Positions 25,032 to 33,949 of a DNA stretch of 64,000 nucleotides are shown here, piece by piece. The notes beneath the pieces are model-generated. The model worked only from the letters and a program-made list of their open reading frames with translations. It had not been told where the DNA came from and did not search any database. Each line of letters starts with the position of its first letter. The stretch's first letter is position 1. Both the position numbers and the translations under genes were made by a program. The stretch comes from Dechloromonas denitrificans (GTDB lineage: Bacteria; Pseudomonadota; Gammaproteobacteria; Burkholderiales; Rhodocyclaceae), in assembly GCF_001551835.1 (NCBI RefSeq), contig NZ_LODL01000013.1:62001-126000 (forward strand), given 5' to 3'.

Positions 25032-25466
25032 TCATGGATTGTCGGCTTGCACGCAAATGACCGGGACACTGGTCATTTGCAGCACTTTTCGGGTCACCGA
25101 GCCGAGCGCCAGGCCAGCAATCCCGCCCAGGCCGCGGGTGCCCATCACGATGCTGTCGCAGCCGAGTTCGCTGGCCAGCGCAACGATGCTCCTTGCCGTG
25201 TCGCCCAGCCTGACATGGACATGGTGGGCGATGCCGGCTGCTTCGAGTGCGTGCCGCACGCTGTTCATGGCCATCTTCGCCCGGGCGGCAAGCTGGGCTT
25301 CGATAGCCTCCGGTTCCAGACCGTAGGCTTGCCCTTTATGTGGCTCGGGCTCGATGTTGACGACATGCACGTCGAGCGGCCCGTGCATCTGGACGAAATC
25401 GATCAGGTAACGGGCGGCGGCAAACGAGTGCTTTGAGCCATCAACCGGTAATAGCACCTTGCGCAT
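25032..25466 (-). CDS. Universal stress protein (UspA family)
   Basis: A 144-residue single-domain protein. It begins RKVLLPVDGSKHSFAAARYL and ends with the ATP-binding type motif GTRGLGGIAGLALGSVTRKVLQMTSVPV (G-2x-G-9x-G-S/T), so it likely belongs to the ATP-binding class. The ATG at 25466 has AGGAGG upstream. It converges on the helix-hairpin-helix gene and diverges from nifE. Such proteins are common in low-oxygen stress responses; nif-specific control is not shown. Confidence 0.92.
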   Translation of the reverse strand: MRKVLLPVDGSKHSFAAARYLIDFVQMHGPLDVHVVNIEPEPHKGQAYGLEPEAIEAQLAARAKMAMNSVRHALEAAGIAHHVHVRLGDTARSIVALASELGCDSIVMGTRGLGGIAGLALGSVTRKVLQMTSVPVICVQADNP

Positions 25467-25598
25467 GTTGTCCTCCTGATCCGGGCGTGCTGGCAAATTG
25501 CCCAGCCCTTGTTCTCACTGTAGAACGCCGGTCGGCAGCCCGATAGTTGTTTTCCTGGCCCGACCCGGCCGGGCGGAATTGTCGCTGGGTTCGCCCCT

Positions 25599-25614
25599 TG
25601 TCGCGTTTGCGACA
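25599..25614. promoter_or_regulatory. NifA upstream activator site 5 (nifE operon)
   Basis: TGT-CGCGTTTGCG-ACA, identical to site 3. It is centred about 67 bases before the predicted nifE transcript start. Confidence 0.9.
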
Positions 25615-25647
25615 AATTATTATTCAAATAAAACAATGAATTAAAGG

Positions 25648-25663
25648 TGGCACTCGTCTTGCT
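25648..25663 (+). promoter_or_regulatory. Sigma-54 promoter of the nifE operon
   Basis: TGGCACTCGTCTTGCT with exact GG-N10-GC spacing. Transcription is predicted near 25674, leaving about 19 bases of leader containing GGAGAA before the nifE ATG. Confidence 0.9.
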
Positions 25664-25692
25664 AATTGCTAACCAGACCTCTGGAGAACAGC

Positions 25693-27093
25693 ATGAAAGC
25701 CAGCGAAATCCAGGCTCTGCTCGACGAGCCAGCCTGTAGCCACAACAAGAAGGAAAAGTCCGGGTGCGCCAAGCCCAAACCCGGTGCCACGGCCGGTGGC
25801 TGCTCCTTCGACGGCGCGCAGATCGCGCTGCTGCCGATTGCCGACGTGGCCCACATCGTCCATGGCCCGATCGCCTGTGCCGGTTCGTCCTGGGACAACC
25901 GCGGTACGCGCTCTTCCGGCGCCACGCTGTACCGCATCGGCATGACCACCGACCTCTCGGAAACCGATGTCGTCATGGGGCGCGGCGAAAAGCGGCTGTT
26001 CCATGCCATCAAGCAGGCCATCGACAGCTATTCGCCGGCCGCCGTCTTCGTCTATAACACCTGCGTCACCGCGCTGATCGGCGATGACGTTGAGGCCGTC
26101 TGCCGCGCCTCCACTGAACGGAGCGGTATCCCGGTCGTGCCGGTCGATGCAGCCGGTTTCTACGGCACCAAGAATCTCGGCAACCGACTGGCTGGCGAGG
26201 CGATGTTCAAGCACGTTATCGGCACCGCCGAACCGGCGCCGGCCGCACCGCGTGCCGACGGCCTGCCGACCTACGACGTCAATCTGATCGGCGAGTACAA
26301 CATTGCCGGCGAGTTCTGGCACGTGGCGCCGCTCTTCGACGAACTCGGGCTGCGCATCCTCTGCACGCTGTCCGGCGATTCGCGCTTCCATGAAGTGCAG
26401 ACCATGCATCGGGCCCGGGTCAATATGGTGGTCTGCGCCAAGGCCCTGCTCAACGTCGCGCGCAAGATGGAAGACAGCTTCGGCATCCCTTTCTTCGAAG
26501 GCAGTTTCTACGGCGTGCAGGACGTTTCCAACGCGCTGCGCGACTTCGCCCGCCTGATCGGCGACCCGGATCTGACGGCGCGGACCGAGGCGGTGATCGC
26601 CCGCGAGGAAGCCAAGGCGCACGCTGCCCTTGAACCCTGGCGCGCCCGCCTGAAGGACAAGCGGGTGCTGCTCTACACCGGCGGCGTCAAGTCGTGGTCC
26701 ATCGTTTCGGCCTTGCAGGATCTCGGTCTGAAGGTTGTCGCCACCGGCACCAACAAGTCGACCGAAGAGGACAAGGCACGCATCCGCGAACTGATGGGCG
26801 AGGAAACCAAGATGATTACCGACGGCAGCCCGAAAGCCTTGCTGGCGACCTACCACGAGTACCAGGCCGACATCCTGATCGCCGGTGGCCGCAATCTCTA
26901 CACGGCGCTCAAGGCGCGGATTCCCTTCCTCGACATCAACCAGGAGCGCGAATTCGGCTACGCCGGCTACAGCGGCATGGTCGAACTGGCACGGCAACTG
27001 GCCTTGTCGATGGAAAGCCCGGTCTGGCAGGCGGTGCGCAAGCCGGCGCCGTGGGCCAAACAGAGCGGTCCGGGCAGCGTGCTGGCGGCGTGA
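25693..27093 (+). CDS. nifE: NifE, FeMo-cofactor scaffold alpha-like subunit
   Basis: A 466-residue protein of the nitrogenase component 1 family. The N-terminus carries Cys-rich segments ([27 protein letters not shown]) and the P-cluster-type ligand region [27 protein letters not shown] and the late [14 protein letters not shown] are NifE-like. NifE and NifN form the heterotetramer on which the NifB-co precursor matures to FeMo-co. First gene of the operon running to 31342; the ATG has a GGAGAA site. Confidence 0.96.
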   Translation: MKASEIQALLDEPACSHNKKEKSGCAKPKPGATAGGCSFDGAQIALLPIADVAHIVHGPIACAGSSWDNRGTRSSGATLYRIGMTTDLSETDVVMGRGEKRLFHAIKQAIDSYSPAAVFVYNTCVTALIGDDVEAVCRASTERSGIPVVPVDAAGFYGTKNLGNRLAGEAMFKHVIGTAEPAPAAPRADGLPTYDVNLIGEYNIAGEFWHVAPLFDELGLRILCTLSGDSRFHEVQTMHRARVNMVVCAKALLNVARKMEDSFGIPFFEGSFYGVQDVSNALRDFARLIGDPDLTARTEAVIAREEAKAHAALEPWRARLKDKRVLLYTGGVKSWSIVSALQDLGLKVVATGTNKSTEEDKARIRELMGEETKMITDGSPKALLATYHEYQADILIAGGRNLYTALKARIPFLDINQEREFGYAGYSGMVELARQLALSMESPVWQAVRKPAPWAKQSGPGSVLAA

Positions 27094-27117
27094 TGAAAAT
27101 GCTGAAGCCTGTTAGTT

Positions 27118-27184
27118 CGTCGTTCCCGCGCAGGCGGGAACCCAGAAAACACAAGGCCTGGATCCCCGCCTGCGCGGGGATGAC
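27118..27184. repeat. Palindromic intergenic repeat, copy 3
   Basis: This is a variant of the elements at 798 and 2926, with ends CGTCGTTCCCG and GGGGATGAC and internal stems CCCGCGCAGGCGGG and CCCCGCCTGCGCGGGG. It lies between nifE and nifN. Confidence 0.8.
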
Positions 27185-27208
27185 CGGTCGTATTGGACGC
27201 TAAGTCTC

Positions 27209-28618
27209 ATGGCTGAAATCATTGTTTCCAAGAAAGCACTGGCCGTCAATCCGCTCAAGGTCAGCCAGCCGATCGGCGCCTCGCTCGCCTTCCTCGGCCT
27301 CGCCCGCAGCCTGCCGCTGATGCATGGTTCGCAGGGCTGCACGGCCTTCGGCAAGGTCTTCTTCGTGCGCCACTTCCGCGAACCGATTCCGCTGCAGACG
27401 ACGGCGATGGATCAGGTATCGACCATCATGGGTGCCGACGAGAACATCATTGAGGCGCTGCGCACGCTGTCCGACAAGAGCAAGCCGGACATCATCGGCC
27501 TGGTCACCACCGGTCTCTCGGAAACCCAGGGCACCGACATTCGCCGGGCACTGCGCGACTTCCGCACGGCGCACCCGGAATTCGCCCACGTCGCCGTCGT
27601 TCCGGTCAACACGCCGGATTACGTCGGTTGCCTGGAAAGCGGTTATGCGCTGGCCATCGAATCGCTGATCGAAACGCTGGTCCCGGAAAGCAATTGCGTC
27701 GGCAAGCGGCCGAAGCAGGTCAATGTACTGGCCTCGGCCATGCTGACGCCGGGCGATATCGAGGCGATCAAGGAGTGGGTCGAAGCCTTCGGACTGCGCC
27801 CGATCGTCGTGCCGGACATCGGCGATTCGCTCGATGGCCATCTGGTCGAAGCCGAGACCTCTTCGCTGACCCTCGGTGGCACGCCACGCTCGGAAATCGA
27901 GATCATGGGCGAGTCCACCGCAAGCCTGGTGGTCGGCCCCTCCCTGAACAAGGCGGCTGACATCCTGAAGAAGCGGACCGGGGTGCCCGATTACCGTTTC
28001 GCCGGCCTGCTCGGCCTCGACGATTGCGATGCTTTCACGCAGGCGCTGGCCGAGATTTCCGGCAAGCCGGTGCCGGCGAAGGTCGAGCGCCATCGTGCCC
28101 AGTTGCAGGATGCGATGGTCGATTGCCATTTCATGGTCGGTTTCGCCCGCGTCGCGCTGGCCGCCGACCCGGATCTGCTCGGCATGCAGGTTCGTTTCCT
28201 GACCGGCATGGGAGCCGAAGTGGTCAGCGCGGTCAGCCCGCACAAACACGAAAGCCTGGCCAGCCTGCCGATCGAGAAAGTCGTCATCGGCGATCTGGAA
28301 GACATGGAAAAGCAGGCGAGGGCGGCTGATGCGCAATTCATCATCGCCAACTCGCACGCCGCCGAAACAGCGCACCGACTCGGCCTGCCGCTGCTGCGCG
28401 CCGGCTTCCCGCAGTACGACCACGTGGGCGGTTATGCCCGCACCTGGGTGGGTTACCGCGGCACGCGGCAAGCCCTGTTCGATCTCGCCAACCTGATGCT
28501 GGGACAACACCATGAACTCGAACCCTATCGATCAATCTACTGGGCCGCTGACCGGGATGAACTCGGCGCCGGCAAACAACATGTCCTCTCGTCGTCTGCA
28601 ACTGGTCTGGTCCATTAA
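27209..28618 (+). CDS. nifN: NifN, FeMo-cofactor scaffold beta-like subunit
   Basis: A 469-residue protein. The start [46 protein letters not shown] with the cluster cysteine, and [26 protein letters not shown] are typical of NifN. It pairs with NifE. The C-terminus runs about 25 residues past the usual DLANL...YRSIY ending, and this tail overlaps the nifX frame by 107 bases if nifX starts at its first ATG. It is separated from nifE by a palindromic repeat. Confidence 0.96.
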   Translation: MAEIIVSKKALAVNPLKVSQPIGASLAFLGLARSLPLMHGSQGCTAFGKVFFVRHFREPIPLQTTAMDQVSTIMGADENIIEALRTLSDKSKPDIIGLVTTGLSETQGTDIRRALRDFRTAHPEFAHVAVVPVNTPDYVGCLESGYALAIESLIETLVPESNCVGKRPKQVNVLASAMLTPGDIEAIKEWVEAFGLRPIVVPDIGDSLDGHLVEAETSSLTLGGTPRSEIEIMGESTASLVVGPSLNKAADILKKRTGVPDYRFAGLLGLDDCDAFTQALAEISGKPVPAKVERHRAQLQDAMVDCHFMVGFARVALAADPDLLGMQVRFLTGMGAEVVSAVSPHKHESLASLPIEKVVIGDLEDMEKQARAADAQFIIANSHAAETAHRLGLPLLRAGFPQYDHVGGYARTWVGYRGTRQALFDLANLMLGQHHELEPYRSIYWAADRDELGAGKQHVLSSSATGLVH

Positions 28619-29066
28619 GCAGGAGCCGGAAGCCGTGATCAAGGTCGCTTTCGCCTCGACCGACCGGACCCGGGTCAATCAGCACTTCGGTGCCGCCGAG
28701 GGTTTTGTCGTCTATGACGTGACGCCGGACAAGGCGACGCTGGTCGGCGTCGCCGAATTCGCCGAAGAGGCGATGGACGGCAACGAAGACAAGCTCGCCG
28801 TCAAGGTGGACTTCCTCGAAGGCTGCGCCGCCGTCTATGTCATGGCGATTGGCGCCTCGGCGATCAAGAAATTGATGGCCAAGGGCGTCCAGCCGATCCG
28901 GATCAACGAGGTTGATGCGGTCGACGACCTGCTGGGCGAGATTTCCAAGGCGATGAGCGAAGGCGGCGTGGCCTGGATCGACCGTGCCATTGCCGCCCAG
29001 ACCAAGGCCAAGGCCAAGGCCGAGGACCGCTTCGCCAGTATGGAAGAAGAGGGGTGGGAAGGATGA
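28512..29066 (+). CDS. nifX: NifX, FeMo-cofactor precursor carrier
   Basis: A 184-residue protein from the first ATG, overlapping nifN by 107 bases. Residues from MSSRRLQLV onward (ATG at 28581) align with usual NifX starts, so the true protein may be 161 residues; neither start has a strong ribosome site. The core [28 protein letters not shown] and [30 protein letters not shown] define the family. NifX binds NifB-co and VK-cluster and passes them to NifEN. A Lys/Ala-rich helix ([10 protein letters not shown]) ends the protein. Confidence 0.92.
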   Translation: MNSNPIDQSTGPLTGMNSAPANNMSSRRLQLVWSIKQEPEAVIKVAFASTDRTRVNQHFGAAEGFVVYDVTPDKATLVGVAEFAEEAMDGNEDKLAVKVDFLEGCAAVYVMAIGASAIKKLMAKGVQPIRINEVDAVDDLLGEISKAMSEGGVAWIDRAIAAQTKAKAKAEDRFASMEEEGWEG

Positions 29067-29533
29067 GCGCCCATCTGATCGAACACCGCGGCATCGTCCA
29101 GCGCATCGAGGGCGGCAAGGCGATTGTCGCCATGGAAACGGCCGGTTGCTCGTCCTGTGGCCAGGGCGGCAACTGCGGCATCGGCAAGATGGCCAGCGGT
29201 CGCGCCGCCACCTTGTTGTCGCTGCCGGCGACGGCCAATCTGAAGGCCGGCGACGTCGTCTGCATTACCTTGCCGCAAAGCCGGCTGACCCTTTCGGCGC
29301 TGCTCGGCTATCTCTTCCCGGCCTTTGCCATGCTGCTCGGCGCCGGACTCGGCGCGACGCTGCAAGGCAGCGATGCGGCGACGGCGGTCGGCGGCATTGC
29401 CGGCTTCCTCGGGGCCTTGGCCATCGCCCGCGTCGTCATCGGCCTGATTCCCGGGCTGCTGCCGGCCCCCCAACTGATTCCCGTTTCAAACCAATCCAAT
29501 GCTTCACAACAGGAGTTCCACCATGAGCGCTGA
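29063..29533 (+). CDS. RseC/RsxC-type SoxR-reducing family protein
   Basis: A 156-residue membrane protein. An N-terminal domain with the Cys pattern CSSCGQGGNCG (about residues 29-39) is followed by two membrane helices (about 78-95 and 104-126), the RseC architecture. RseC proteins work with Rsx/Rnf complexes, in E. coli in resetting SoxR. Presence inside the nifENX operon, with rnf 14 kb away under the same control, suggests a link with the nitrogenase electron path. It overlaps nifX by four bases (ATGA) and the next gene by 11. Confidence 0.85.
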   Translation: MSAHLIEHRGIVQRIEGGKAIVAMETAGCSSCGQGGNCGIGKMASGRAATLLSLPATANLKAGDVVCITLPQSRLTLSALLGYLFPAFAMLLGAGLGATLQGSDAATAVGGIAGFLGALAIARVVIGLIPGLLPAPQLIPVSNQSNASQQEFHHER

Positions 29534-29972
29534 TCCCATCTTCGAAACCGACTTCGTCAAGGAAATGGCCCGCCAGATGCGCGCGCTGGACACCTACGGC
29601 ACCTACACCGGCTGGACGGTCGAGAAAATTCTCGATCCGTATGTCCTGACCAAGGAACGCAAGGCGGAAATTCCGCTGATCGGCGACCCGGACGATGAAA
29701 CCATTTCCCGCGTCAAGGCGTTCTACAACGCCATCGCCGTACTGATCGAGAAGGAATGCAAGCTGCTGGCCGTGCCGCTGGTCCATCTGACCCACGAAGG
29801 CTTCGGTCGGGCGCTGATTACCGTCGGCAAGCTGGTCGCCGTCGATCGCACCCTGCGCGACGTGCATCGCTTCGGCTTTGCCAGCCTGTCCAAGATGAAG
29901 GACGAAGCCGACAAGATCCTCGGCGTCGCCATCGAACGCATCGGCCAGAACTCGGCCGTCGCCGGTCTGTAA
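29523..29972 (+). CDS. NifX-associated protein (DUF269 family)
   Basis: A 149-residue protein. The start DPIFETDFVKEMARQMRALDTYGTYTGW and HLTHEGFGRALITVGKLVAVDRTLRDVHRFGF are characteristic of the DUF269 nitrogen-fixation family almost always found after nifX. Its biochemical role is not established; cofactor assembly or nitrogenase stabilisation has been suggested for neighbours of this type. The ATG at 29523 has GGAG seven bases upstream; a start at 29499 lacks one. Confidence 0.92.
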   Translation: MSADPIFETDFVKEMARQMRALDTYGTYTGWTVEKILDPYVLTKERKAEIPLIGDPDDETISRVKAFYNAIAVLIEKECKLLAVPLVHLTHEGFGRALITVGKLVAVDRTLRDVHRFGFASLSKMKDEADKILGVAIERIGQNSAVAGL

Positions 29973-29984
29973 GGGGAGGGCGGC

Positions 29985-30203
29985 ATGACCGATGAAGAAC
30001 TCGCCGCCCTCGACAAGGAAGTGAAGAAGTTGAAGCGCATCGCTTCCGAATGGGCCTCGCAAATGCACGATCTGGTGGAGGACCGCCTGCCGGCGGCCTA
30101 CCACGAGATTCCAGAACTTTCCCAATCCACCTTTGACGCCTGCAAGGCCTGGGCCGAGGCCAGCACTCGCCTGGCCGCCGCACAGAAAGGACTCCCCGCA
30201 TGA
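29985..30203 (+). CDS. DUF683 / CCE_0567-type small metalloprotein
   Basis: A 72-residue helical protein (TDEELAALDKEVKKLKRIASEWASQMHDLVEDRLP...). Small proteins of this family regularly follow the DUF269 gene in nif operons; the cyanobacterial CCE_0567 crystal structure is a helical hairpin with metal bound near a His. Here MHDLVEDRLP provides a comparable His/Asp/Glu group. It starts 12 bases after the DUF269 gene with an AAGGGGAG site and overlaps fdxB by four bases. Confidence 0.88.
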   Translation: MTDEELAALDKEVKKLKRIASEWASQMHDLVEDRLPAAYHEIPELSQSTFDACKAWAEASTRLAAAQKGLPA

Positions 30204-30469
30204 TTACCGGACTCACCCGCGGCGGCGCCGAATGGACGCCGCAATTCGCCACCCATCTCGACCAGTCCAAGTGCATCGGCTGCGGCCGCTGCTACAAGGT
30301 CTGCCCGCGCAATGTCCTCGATCTGGTCGAGCGCGAACTCGATGATGACAACGACGACGAAGACGACAACATGATGGTGATGTCCCTGGCCAATGCCATG
30401 GACTGCATCGGTTGCGGCTCCTGTGGCCGCGTCTGTCCGAAAGACTGCTACACCTACGCGCCGGCCTGA
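30200..30469 (+). CDS. fdxB: Ferredoxin III, nif-specific (2[4Fe-4S])
   Basis: An 89-residue ferredoxin. Cluster motifs CIGCGRCYKVCP (about 25-36) and CIGCGSCGRVCP (about 70-81) are separated by an acidic loop (DDDNDDEDDNMMVM), the hallmark of the FdxB type encoded with nifENX. It is thought to feed electrons to cofactor assembly or to nitrogenase. It overlaps the DUF683 gene by four bases. Confidence 0.94.
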   Translation: MITGLTRGGAEWTPQFATHLDQSKCIGCGRCYKVCPRNVLDLVERELDDDNDDEDDNMMVMSLANAMDCIGCGSCGRVCPKDCYTYAPA

Positions 30470-30500
30470 GTCGGCGGGCGCTGCTACTCGCGTGGGTTTC

Positions 30501-30527
30501 GGGGCTCCCGCTCGGGCGGGACGCCCC
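30501..30527. other. Strong hairpin between fdxB and the next gene
   Basis: GGGGC-TCCCGC and GCGGGA-C-GCCCC form an 11-bp stem with one bulged base and a TCGG loop. No T-run follows, so it more likely protects or attenuates the message than ends it. Confidence 0.5.
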
Positions 30528-30574
30528 GGGCCTCGGCGTGGGCGGCGCCTGGACAAAGGCAAATGGAGGCAAAG

Positions 30575-30922
30575 ATGAGCCAAGGCATTCCTGATTCATC
30601 CGTCGGCGAAGCTGTCTGTAGCGCGCTGCGCAGCCAGGTGGGCAAACTCGGCCTGACGATCGGTGACGAGCCGGTCTGGGCCGAGGCGGCATTCGAGGAA
30701 ACGACCGATCCGTTTTCGCAGGAGATCAGCGTGATCGCCTACTGGCGCGGCGGGGCGCGTTTCGGCAAGGCGACCTTCTTTCCCGATGGTCGGATCTTTG
30801 CCGAGTACCAGGTCTTGTTGCCGCATCCTGAAAAGGCGGGCAGCTACGTGGATTCCGTGCAAATCTGGGGTCGACCGCAGCAATTGCGCGGCGAGGCCGT
30901 GCTGGCCGAGTACGCGACCTAA
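30575..30922 (+). CDS. Unknown small protein in the nifE operon
   Basis: A 115-residue soluble protein that I do not recognise. It has no cysteines beyond one near the start, no signal peptide and no membrane segment. Beta-type blocks (EISVIAYWRGGARFGKATFFPDGRIFAEYQVLLPHP) suggest a small mixed fold. The ATG has an excellent GGAGG site. It is four bases from the next gene and in the same direction as nifE-fdxB, so it probably belongs to the NifA-controlled operon. Codon use is like its neighbours, arguing for a real gene. Confidence 0.65.
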   Translation: MSQGIPDSSVGEAVCSALRSQVGKLGLTIGDEPVWAEAAFEETTDPFSQEISVIAYWRGGARFGKATFFPDGRIFAEYQVLLPHPEKAGSYVDSVQIWGRPQQLRGEAVLAEYAT

Positions 30923-30925
30923 GCG

Positions 30926-31342
30926 ATGCCCGCCTCGCCCCGCCTGATCCTGCTCCATAAACATGGCACCAGCGGTCGTCTCCGTTTCCTCTGCCTGAGC
31001 TCGGGCGTCGTTGCCTTCCTGCCGCTGCCGGCCTTGGCGGCGCTGCGCGACGAGGGCTATTCGCCAACCCTGCAGTTCCATCCGACGGCGCTTATCCGCG
31101 AGGCGGAAATCCATCTCGGGCTGCCGGAAGGCCGTATCGAGCCGGTCGCCGACTTCCAAGCCTGGGTCGATACCCCGGCCGGCGATGTTCCGGTACTGCT
31201 CGCTGCCTTCACCGGTATCGATCCGCCTTTTACCGCGGCCGAGCAGAGCGGCGGCCGCTTTATCGCAATTACCGAATCGCGCCAGTTGAGCGAGCTCGAA
31301 CGTAACCTGCTGCGTCGGGCCTACGAACACGTTTTGGGGTGA
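30926..31342 (+). CDS. Unknown protein, last gene of the nifE operon
   Basis: A 138-residue soluble protein of unknown function. LLHKHGTSGRLRFLCLSSGVVAFLPLPALAALRDEGYSP and a later PVLLAAFTGIDPPF form the core. It starts four bases after the preceding unknown gene, so the two are likely co-translated. The ribosome site is weak. A NifA site for the next operon begins two bases after its stop codon, which marks the end of this unit. Confidence 0.6.
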   Translation: MPASPRLILLHKHGTSGRLRFLCLSSGVVAFLPLPALAALRDEGYSPTLQFHPTALIREAEIHLGLPEGRIEPVADFQAWVDTPAGDVPVLLAAFTGIDPPFTAAEQSGGRFIAITESRQLSELERNLLRRAYEHVLG

Positions 31343-31343
31343 T

Positions 31344-31359
31344 TGTCGCAAAAGCGACA
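31344..31359. promoter_or_regulatory. NifA upstream activator site 6 (iscA-nifUS)
   Basis: TGT-CGCAAAAGCG-ACA, with a perfect TTGTCGC / GCGACAA outer palindrome. It is centred about 90 bases before the predicted transcript start. Confidence 0.88.
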
Positions 31360-31415
31360 AAGCGCTGCGCTGCAACAATTCAATGAATTCAGTCGCTTAG
31401 TTGTTTATTTGAACA

Positions 31416-31431
31416 TGGCACAGGGCTTGCA
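31416..31431 (+). promoter_or_regulatory. Sigma-54 promoter of iscA-nifU-nifS
   Basis: TGGCACAGGGCTTGCA with exact GG-N10-GC spacing. The predicted transcript start is near 31442, and a GGGAG ribosome site precedes the ATG at 31464. Confidence 0.9.
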
Positions 31432-31463
31432 ATGAATAGCCCATCTACTCTGGGAGAATCGCC

Positions 31464-31787
31464 ATGATCAATCTGACCCCCGCTGCTGTAAAAGCTGTTC
31501 AACGCTTTATCCGTGGTTCCGAAACGCCGGTCGCCGGCTTGCGCCTGGTCATTTCCGGTGGCGGCTGCTCCGGCCTGCAATACGGCATGAAGCTCGAAGC
31601 CGAGAAGGCTGACGACGACTGGGAGCTGGAAGTCGAAGGCGTCAAGTTGCTGGTTGACCCGATGACTTTCCCGATGATCGACAACGTCAATATCGACTTC
31701 GTCGACACGCTGACCCACACCGGTTTCAAATTCGACAACCCCAACGCCAGCTCGCAGTGTTCCTGCGGCTCTTCATTCTCGGTTTAA
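31464..31787 (+). CDS. Nif-type IscA, Fe-S cluster carrier
   Basis: A 107-residue A-type carrier. The three conserved cysteines are present: GGCSGLQYGM (about residue 35) and CSCGSS near the C-terminus. It begins INLTPAAVKAVQRFI, as in the IscA copies found before nifU. It probably holds and passes Fe-S clusters made by NifU/NifS to nitrogenase proteins. First gene of the third NifA-controlled unit; nifU follows after 12 bases. Confidence 0.93.
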   Translation: MINLTPAAVKAVQRFIRGSETPVAGLRLVISGGGCSGLQYGMKLEAEKADDDWELEVEGVKLLVDPMTFPMIDNVNIDFVDTLTHTGFKFDNPNASSQCSCGSSFSV

Positions 31788-31799
31788 GGAGCGCACGCC

Positions 31800-32696
31800 A
31801 TGTGGGAATACTCTGACAAGGTTCGCGAACATTTTTTCAACCCGCGCAACTCCGGTCCGCTGGAAGAGGCGAACGGTATCGGTGATGTCGGTTCCATCCA
31901 GTGCGGCGACGCACTGCGCCTGATGCTCAAGGTCGAGCCGGAAACCGAGATCATCCTCGACGCCCATTTCCAGACCTTCGGCTGCGGCTCGGCCATCGCT
32001 TCCTCTTCCGCGCTGACCGAAATGGTCAAGGGCATGACGCTGGACCAGGCGCTCGAAGTCTCGAACCAGAATATCGCCGACTACCTCGACGGTCTGCCGC
32101 CGGAAAAGATGCACTGTTCGGTGATGGGCCGCGAAGCCCTGCAGGCCGCCATCGCCAACTACCGCGGCGAGGAGTGGTCGGATGATCACGAAGAGGGCGC
32201 GCTGATCTGCAAGTGTTTCGCCATCGACGCCGTGATGATCGAGGACGTGGTCAAGGCCAACAACCTGAACACGGTCGAGGAAGTGACCTTCTACACCAAG
32301 GCGGGTGGCGGTTGCGCGGCTTGCCACGAGGGGATCGAGGAAATTCTCGCCAAGGTCATGGCCGATCGTGCCGGCCCGGGCGAAGTGTCGCCGCCGCCGG
32401 CCTGCCCGGCAACGCCGGAAGCCCCGAAGCCGCCGGCCAAGAAGCTGTCGATCGTCGAGAAGATCAAGAAGATCGAGGAAGTGCTTGAGTCGGTCCGCCC
32501 GATGCTGCAGCGCGACCATGGTGATGTCGAACTGGCCGACGTGCAGGGCAAGAAGATCTACGTCCATCTGAAGGGAGCCTGCTCCGGTTGCATGATGGAA
32601 GCAGCGACCTTGGGCGGCATCCAGCAGAAGATGATCGAAACCCTGGGCGAACTGGTGCAGGTGCTGCCGTCATCGCACATGCCGGCCGAAGTCTGA
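31800..32696 (+). CDS. nifU: NifU, Fe-S cluster assembly scaffold
   Basis: A 298-residue three-domain protein. The IscU-like N-terminal domain (1-125) has cysteines in [21 protein letters not shown] and KMHCSVMG; a central [2Fe-2S] domain (about 135-185) has CKCF and CAACHEG; a Pro/Ala-rich linker leads to the Nfu domain with [10 protein letters not shown] (about 260). NifU builds [4Fe-4S] clusters with sulfur from NifS for NifB and NifH. Length and order are canonical. Confidence 0.97.
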   Translation: MWEYSDKVREHFFNPRNSGPLEEANGIGDVGSIQCGDALRLMLKVEPETEIILDAHFQTFGCGSAIASSSALTEMVKGMTLDQALEVSNQNIADYLDGLPPEKMHCSVMGREALQAAIANYRGEEWSDDHEEGALICKCFAIDAVMIEDVVKANNLNTVEEVTFYTKAGGGCAACHEGIEEILAKVMADRAGPGEVSPPPACPATPEAPKPPAKKLSIVEKIKKIEEVLESVRPMLQRDHGDVELADVQGKKIYVHLKGACSGCMMEAATLGGIQQKMIETLGELVQVLPSSHMPAEV

Positions 32697-32740
32697 TCCC
32701 CAAGCCCCCAATCCCGACAGAAAACGCAAAGGACAGCGCC

Positions 32741-33949
32741 ATGGACCCCATCTATCTGGACAACAACGCCACCACGCGCTGCGACCCTGCAGTGGTGGAA
32801 GCCATGCTCCCGTTCTTCACGGAGCATTTCGGCAACGCCTCGTCGATTCATGCCTTCGGCAGCGAAGTCGGCAAGGCCCTGAAGAAGGCCCGGGGCCAGG
32901 TGCAGGCGCTGCTCGGCGCCGAACATGACTCGGAAATCATCTTCACTTCCTGCGGCACCGAGTCCGACTCGACCGCCATCCTGTCGGCGCTGAAGGCGCA
33001 GCCGGACCGCAATACGGTGATCACCACCGTCGTCGAGCATCCGGCCATCCTGACGCTGTGTGAATGGCTGGAAAAGGAAGGCTACATCGTCCACAAGCTG
33101 AAGGTGGACAAGAAGGGACGCATCGACATCGACGAGTACCGTTCCCTGTTGAACGACCGCGTCGCCATCGTTTCGGTGATGTGGGCCAACAACGAAACCG
33201 GCACCATCTTCCCGGTCGAGCAGATGGCCGAAATGGCGGCAGCCAAGGGCATCATGTTCCACACCGATGCGGTACAGGCCGTCGGCAAGATCCCCATCGA
33301 TCTGAAGAACACCAAGATCGACATGCTGTCGCTTTCCGGGCACAAGCTGCACGCCCCGAAAGGGATCGGCGTGCTCTACCTGCGTCGTGGTTGCCGCTTC
33401 CGCCCGCTGTTGCGCGGCGGCCATCAGGAACGCGGTCGGCGGGCCGGTACCGAGAATTCGGCCTCCATCGTCGGCCTCGGCATGGCCTGCGAACTGGCCA
33501 TGCAGCATATGGCCGAGGAGAACACCACGGTCAAGCGCCTGCGCGACAAGCTGGAAACCGGCATCCTGAGCCAGATCACGCATTGCTTCCCAACCGGCGA
33601 CGTCAGCAACCGGCTGCCCAACACCAGCAATATCGCCTTCGAATATATCGAGGGCGAGGCCATCCTGCTGCTCTTGAACAAAATGGGGATTGCCGGCAGC
33701 TCCGGTTCGGCCTGTACCTCCGGCTCGCTGGAACCCTCGCACGTCATGCGCGCCATGGGCATTCCCTATACCGCAGCCCACGGCACCATCCGTTTCTCGC
33801 TGTCCCGCTACAACACCGAAGCCGAAGTCGATCGGGTGATCGAGGCCGTACCGCCGATCATCGCCCAACTGCGCAAGCTTTCGCCGTACTGGAACGACAA
33901 GGGCCCGGCCACCAATCCGGAGGCAGCGTTCGCCCCGACTTACGCCTGA
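32741..33949 (+). CDS. nifS: NifS, cysteine desulfurase
   Basis: A 402-residue PLP enzyme. It begins PIYLDNNATTRCDP; the PLP lysine lies in SLSGHKLHAPKGIGVLY, and the catalytic cysteine loop reads SGSACTSGSLEPSHVM (about 323-338). It releases sulfur from cysteine for assembly on NifU. The ATG at 32741 has AAAGGA upstream; a longer in-frame ATG overlaps nifU. An intrinsic terminator follows 34 bases downstream. Confidence 0.97.
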   Translation: MDPIYLDNNATTRCDPAVVEAMLPFFTEHFGNASSIHAFGSEVGKALKKARGQVQALLGAEHDSEIIFTSCGTESDSTAILSALKAQPDRNTVITTVVEHPAILTLCEWLEKEGYIVHKLKVDKKGRIDIDEYRSLLNDRVAIVSVMWANNETGTIFPVEQMAEMAAAKGIMFHTDAVQAVGKIPIDLKNTKIDMLSLSGHKLHAPKGIGVLYLRRGCRFRPLLRGGHQERGRRAGTENSASIVGLGMACELAMQHMAEENTTVKRLRDKLETGILSQITHCFPTGDVSNRLPNTSNIAFEYIEGEAILLLLNKMGIAGSSGSACTSGSLEPSHVMRAMGIPYTAAHGTIRFSLSRYNTEAEVDRVIEAVPPIIAQLRKLSPYWNDKGPATNPEAAFAPTYA

